Assembly (NCBI GenBank): GCA_045565285.1
Contig: JBJLFR010000005.1
Location: 1 to 55,010 of the forward strand
DNA length: 55,010 nt
DNA from: CACIIZ01 sp045565285
GTDB lineage: Bacteria > Pseudomonadota > Alphaproteobacteria > Rhodobacterales > Rhodobacteraceae
Reading direction: 5' to 3'
Position numbers and translations under genes: made by a program. The notes under the pieces are model-generated. The model searched no databases. It had not been told where the DNA came from and saw nothing but the letters and a program-made list of their open reading frames with translations. Of the stretch, positions 52,420 to 55,010 are shown in pieces (the first letter of the stretch is position 1; each line of letters starts with the position of its first letter).

Positions 52420-53297
52420 TAATTGTAATGTATCCTGTTTTCGATGTACCTGAATTGAACGACCGTTATGGCCAGTACAATTAACATCATTATTATTGAT
52501 TGAGCGCCTGCACTGCCTAAATCAAGTCCCCGAAAGCCGTCGATATAAGCTTTATAAACAAGCGTTTTTGTTTCGCCACCGGGCGCTCCAATGGTGGTAG
52601 TGTCTATAATTCCAAGCGTGTCAAAAAAAGAATAAGTAATATTGATAATAATTAAGAAAAATGTAGTCGGCATCAACAAAGGAAAAGTTATTGTCCAAAA
52701 ACGTCTATTAGGACTTCGGCAGTCAATTTTTGACGCCTCAAGAATAGATTTTTGGATATTCTGCAATCCTGCAAGAAAAAAAATGAAGTTCGCGCTAATT
52801 TGCTTCCAGGAGCCTGTTATTATTAAATAGATATATGCGTCAGTTACATTATCCATCCAATTAAAGCCCCATAAATCATTAAACAGGCCGTATAGCATAC
52901 CCAGACGCTCGCTGAAAAAGAAGTTAGCTGTTACACCTACCACGGCAGGTGCTATTGCATATGGCCAAATTAAAAGGGTTTTATATATGCTCTTGCCATG
53001 AAGGACCTCATTAGCCTTAACGGCTAGTAAGAGCCCTAACAGAACTGTAATGAATGTAATTGAAAAAATATAAATCAACGTAAATTTTAAAGCAGCCCAG
53101 TAACTGGGATCATTAACTGCAAATATAAAATTATCAAACCAAGCAAACTGCCTACTAAATCCAAAGGGATCTTGAATTGTGAAAGCATCTCTGAACGTTT
53201 GGAGTATTGGTAAGTACAAGAAAATTACAATCACGATTAACTGCGGCAAAATGAACAACACAGGCGAGAAACTATTATTAAATTGTACTTTTTTCAT
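52419..53297 (-). CDS. ugpA: Glycerol-3-phosphate-type ABC transporter permease (UgpA-like)
   Basis: 292 residues, MalF/UgpA family. It opens with FSPVLFILPQLIVIVIFLYLPILQTFRDAFTIQDPFG, followed by LWPYAIAPAVVGVTANFFFSERLGMLYGLFN and the EAA loop EASKIDCRSPNRRFWTITFPLLMPTTFFLI. The end YRYIENRIHY-like (FRYIENRIHYN) is family-typical. The EAA glycine is replaced by a cysteine/arginine pair (DCRSP), a mild deviation. It follows ugpB by 58 bases and is coupled to ugpE. Confidence 0.92.
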   Translation of the reverse strand: MKKVQFNNSFSPVLFILPQLIVIVIFLYLPILQTFRDAFTIQDPFGFSRQFAWFDNFIFAVNDPSYWAALKFTLIYIFSITFITVLLGLLLAVKANEVLHGKSIYKTLLIWPYAIAPAVVGVTANFFFSERLGMLYGLFNDLWGFNWMDNVTDAYIYLIITGSWKQISANFIFFLAGLQNIQKSILEASKIDCRSPNRRFWTITFPLLMPTTFFLIIINITYSFFDTLGIIDTTTIGAPGGETKTLVYKAYIDGFRGLDLGSAGAQSIIMMLIVLAITVVQFRYIENRIHYN

Positions 53298-53355
53298 TAT
53301 TTTTAACTAGATAGAATAGAAAGGGGCAATTGATACCCCTTTCCAATTACTTAAA

Positions 53356-54666
53356 TTAGTTTAGCGTTTTTGCGAATTGATTAAGGAGCTTTGCTGCACC
53401 TTTATCGGTATTTTCCCAAGCCTGCTCGACAGAAATTTCATCATTAAGCATCTTGTGCACATTGTCGTAAATAACTTCTCTAATTTGTGGCCAATTGCCT
53501 GCTCTGTAACCCCCTGGTATGGTAGACCCAGTCAAACTTAATTGTTCACCTACTGCTTTATGGTACGGAGAAGCTTCATAAAAGCCGATCTCATTAGCGA
53601 GGTCAGTTGCCGAATAAGTTACAGCGGCGTACCCAGACATATTATGGTAAAATAATTGAATTTCCGGAGTAGTCATAAATTCAGCCAACTTCATCAAAGC
53701 TTCGTATTCCTCATCAGTTTTGCCGGATAAAATCCAGTTAGCAGCGCCACCAATGAATGTAGGATACTCTTTTCCGCCTGTTATGTCAGACCAGTAAGGT
53801 ATATGATTTACGGTAAAATTCGGGACAACGCCTTTCATTCCGCTAAACGAGGCCGCTGATCCCAGCCAAAAAGCCGCTTCACCAGCTATGAAAGGAGCCT
53901 GGTTATCACCCCAAGACCTTCCTTTATAATCATACCAGCCTTTATCTTTCCATTCTTTAACTTTAGTCCAATGCGTTAAAAATTCAGGAGTTTCTGCAAA
54001 TAAAGTTTTCGTAGGAACAGCGCTATAGCCATTATTTCCGTCCGTCATTAATAAGTTGTGTCGAGAAAAAAAGTTTTCTGTCCAAATCCACGGGCTGTGA
54101 CTTTGTACAAGCGGCGTATATCCTGCGTCTTTTATCTTCTGAGCAACAGCTTCGAATTCCTCATATGTACGAGGCACATCAACCCCTACCTTCTCAAGTA
54201 TGTCCATGTTGGCATACATCAGACAGGTAGAGCTGTTGAAAGGAATACCAATCATTTTACCGTTTTCATCAGCGTAAAAATTCCGAATACCCGGAATGTA
54301 ATCTTCTTTGTTAAAAGCTACTCCATGTTCAGCTGCCATATCCTCAAATGGATAAACGACACCATTCTTAACCTGAGCAACCATAATAGCTGCGCCAGCG
54401 TCGTAAACCTGAACCATGTGAGGGTGTTCGCCAGCTCTGTAAGCAGCTATGAAAGCTGCCAGAATATCTTCATAGCTACCCTTAGTAGTGGGTATTAATA
54501 CAGATTCGTTCTGACTTTCGTTCCATCTTTCCGCAATGGTATTGATAATAGATTCAAGTTTTCCAGTATGACCATGCCAGTAATGTAGCTCAACAGGCTC
54601 ACTGATAGCTGGAGCAGCATTTAGTATAGACACTGCCGCAGCTACTGATGCTATAAACTTCTTCAT
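53356..54666 (-). CDS. ugpB: Glycerol-3-phosphate-binding periplasmic protein (UgpB-like)
   Basis: 436 residues. The signal peptide MKKFIASVAAAVSILNAAPAIS is followed by VELHYWHGHTGKLESIINTIAERWNE. Landmarks shared with E. coli UgpB include TTKGSYEDILAAFIAAYRAGEHPHMVQVYDAGAAIM, GIPFNSSTCLMYANMDILEKVGVD, PTFIGGAANWIL, EIGFYEASPYHKAV and YRAGNWPQIREVIYD. The protein delivers sn-glycerol-3-phosphate or a glycerophosphodiester to UgpAEC. It is the first gene of the operon ugpB-A-E-C-TIM barrel, transcribed leftward. Base composition is about 10 points richer in GC than the genes left of the tRNA. An alternative is another UgpB-like carbohydrate-binding protein. Confidence 0.9.
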   Translation of the reverse strand: MKKFIASVAAAVSILNAAPAISEPVELHYWHGHTGKLESIINTIAERWNESQNESVLIPTTKGSYEDILAAFIAAYRAGEHPHMVQVYDAGAAIMVAQVKNGVVYPFEDMAAEHGVAFNKEDYIPGIRNFYADENGKMIGIPFNSSTCLMYANMDILEKVGVDVPRTYEEFEAVAQKIKDAGYTPLVQSHSPWIWTENFFSRHNLLMTDGNNGYSAVPTKTLFAETPEFLTHWTKVKEWKDKGWYDYKGRSWGDNQAPFIAGEAAFWLGSAASFSGMKGVVPNFTVNHIPYWSDITGGKEYPTFIGGAANWILSGKTDEEYEALMKLAEFMTTPEIQLFYHNMSGYAAVTYSATDLANEIGFYEASPYHKAVGEQLSLTGSTIPGGYRAGNWPQIREVIYDNVHKMLNDEISVEQAWENTDKGAAKLLNQFAKTLN

Positions 54667-54707
54667 TAAATTCTCCTAAGTTAAAAAGGTTTATATCTGC
54701 TAGTAAT

Positions 54708-54725
54708 CTTTCAGAAAAATGACAA
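54708..54725 (-). promoter_or_regulatory. Candidate Pho-box-like site upstream of ugpB
   Basis: On the minus strand TTGTCAT-TTTT-CTGAAAG has the 7+4+7 spacing of PhoB boxes (consensus half-site CTGTCAT). The first half matches 6 of 7 positions and the second only weakly. It lies 41 bases before the ugpB start. ugp operons are phosphate-regulated in other bacteria, so the location is suggestive. Confidence 0.3.
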
Positions 54726-54935
54726 AAGAGTAAAGAAATTGTAATAATTTTGTAAACTATTTATTAAAAGCTTAATGAATTCGACGCCATAATTCATTAA
54801 TATGTGATCATTTCTAATCCAGTGCATCTATCTCCCTAAGACCTTCATAAAAGTATTACGTTTAATTAGATAAGCTTCGTTACATAAAAAAAGCGTTAGC
54901 AAGATGCGAATGGATAAAAGCAACGGAGGATAACT

Positions 54936-55010
54936 ATGACATCGATAGTTAATAAGCTGACACCAGTTACTAGTACTCAGAAGGAAAATGTTAGAATAGC
55001 GCCAAAAACT
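54936..55010 (+). CDS. Start of an unidentified rightward gene (3' end outside window)
   Basis: An ATG at 54936 follows a strong ribosome-binding site, ggagga at 54925-54930 with five bases between. It opens 25 codons to the window edge, beginning MTSIVNKLTPV and continuing with polar residues. The gene is divergent from ugpB, with about 270 bp of shared upstream DNA. Too little is visible to name a family. Confidence 0.6.
   Translation, partial: MTSIVNKLTPVTSTQKENVRIAPKT

Noticed and set aside
54058..54498. 146-codon plus-strand frame inside ugpB
   Set aside because: It is antisense to a confident gene, with no ribosome-binding site or domain.

Overview
The window looks like part of a chromosome from an AT-rich, gene-dense, probably marine alphaproteobacterium. 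Support for this includes HSD10-like and alpha-methylacyl-CoA racemase-like enzymes, a ugpBAEC transporter, a thrS-infC pair, FadL-type porin remains and tail-to-tail genes with almost no spacing. Taxonomy below class level cannot be read from the sequence, and no regulator gene was recognised. By-eye GC is about 30% over most of the window, about 45% in the RTX tandem repeats, and about 40-55% to the right of the tRNA.

Region 1 (1-13464) is the 3' part of one giant RTX (calcium-binding beta-roll) secreted-protein gene that begins left of the window. About 4,480 residues are visible. It contains a 369-bp tandem repeat arranged as a 1107-bp higher-order repeat, a second smaller array with a hybrid unit, and two single-base frameshifts that break it into three reading frames. 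It ends in a non-RTX C-terminal domain of the type used by type I secretion substrates. No exporter genes are in view.

Region 2 (13466-28304) is acyl-CoA metabolism: a FadB-like bifunctional enzyme, a quinone-oxidoreductase-like protein, a MaoC hydratase, and an acyl-CoA carboxylase operon (beta subunit, enoyl-CoA hydratase, biotin carboxylase/BCCP subunit, DinB-fold protein). A frameshifted FadL-like porin follows, then a leftward operon of an IlvD/Edd dehydratase, two short-chain dehydrogenases and an AMACR-like CoA enzyme. Together they suggest uptake and oxidation of branched or isoprenoid acids.

Region 3 (28465-32763) is a sugar-acid cluster: 2-hydroxyacid dehydrogenase, FAH-family hydrolase, UxaA-family dehydratase and an SDR. 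With the neighbouring IlvD/Edd enzyme it resembles a non-phosphorylative deoxysugar or uronate route. Region 4 (32786-42158) pairs an operon of two M20 amidohydrolases and an acyl-CoA dehydrogenase with a divergent oligopeptide/dipeptide ABC transporter, suggesting scavenging of peptides or N-acyl amino acids.

Region 5 (42159-48606) is housekeeping: bactofilin, a 40-residue lipoprotein, a lipid A-type acyltransferase, infC (which must start at a non-ATG/GTG/TTG codon), thrS, two alpha/beta hydrolases and a small membrane protein.

Region 6 (48796-55010) begins with tRNA-Thr(TGT). Next come about 790 bp of higher-GC sequence without an intact gene, holding short direct and inverted repeats and the truncated end of a T4-PseT-like polynucleotide 3'-phosphatase. 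A complete ugpBAEC operon with a TIM-barrel gene and the first 25 codons of a rightward gene follow. This segment looks like an island or decayed element integrated at the tRNA, although a chimeric contig join cannot be excluded.
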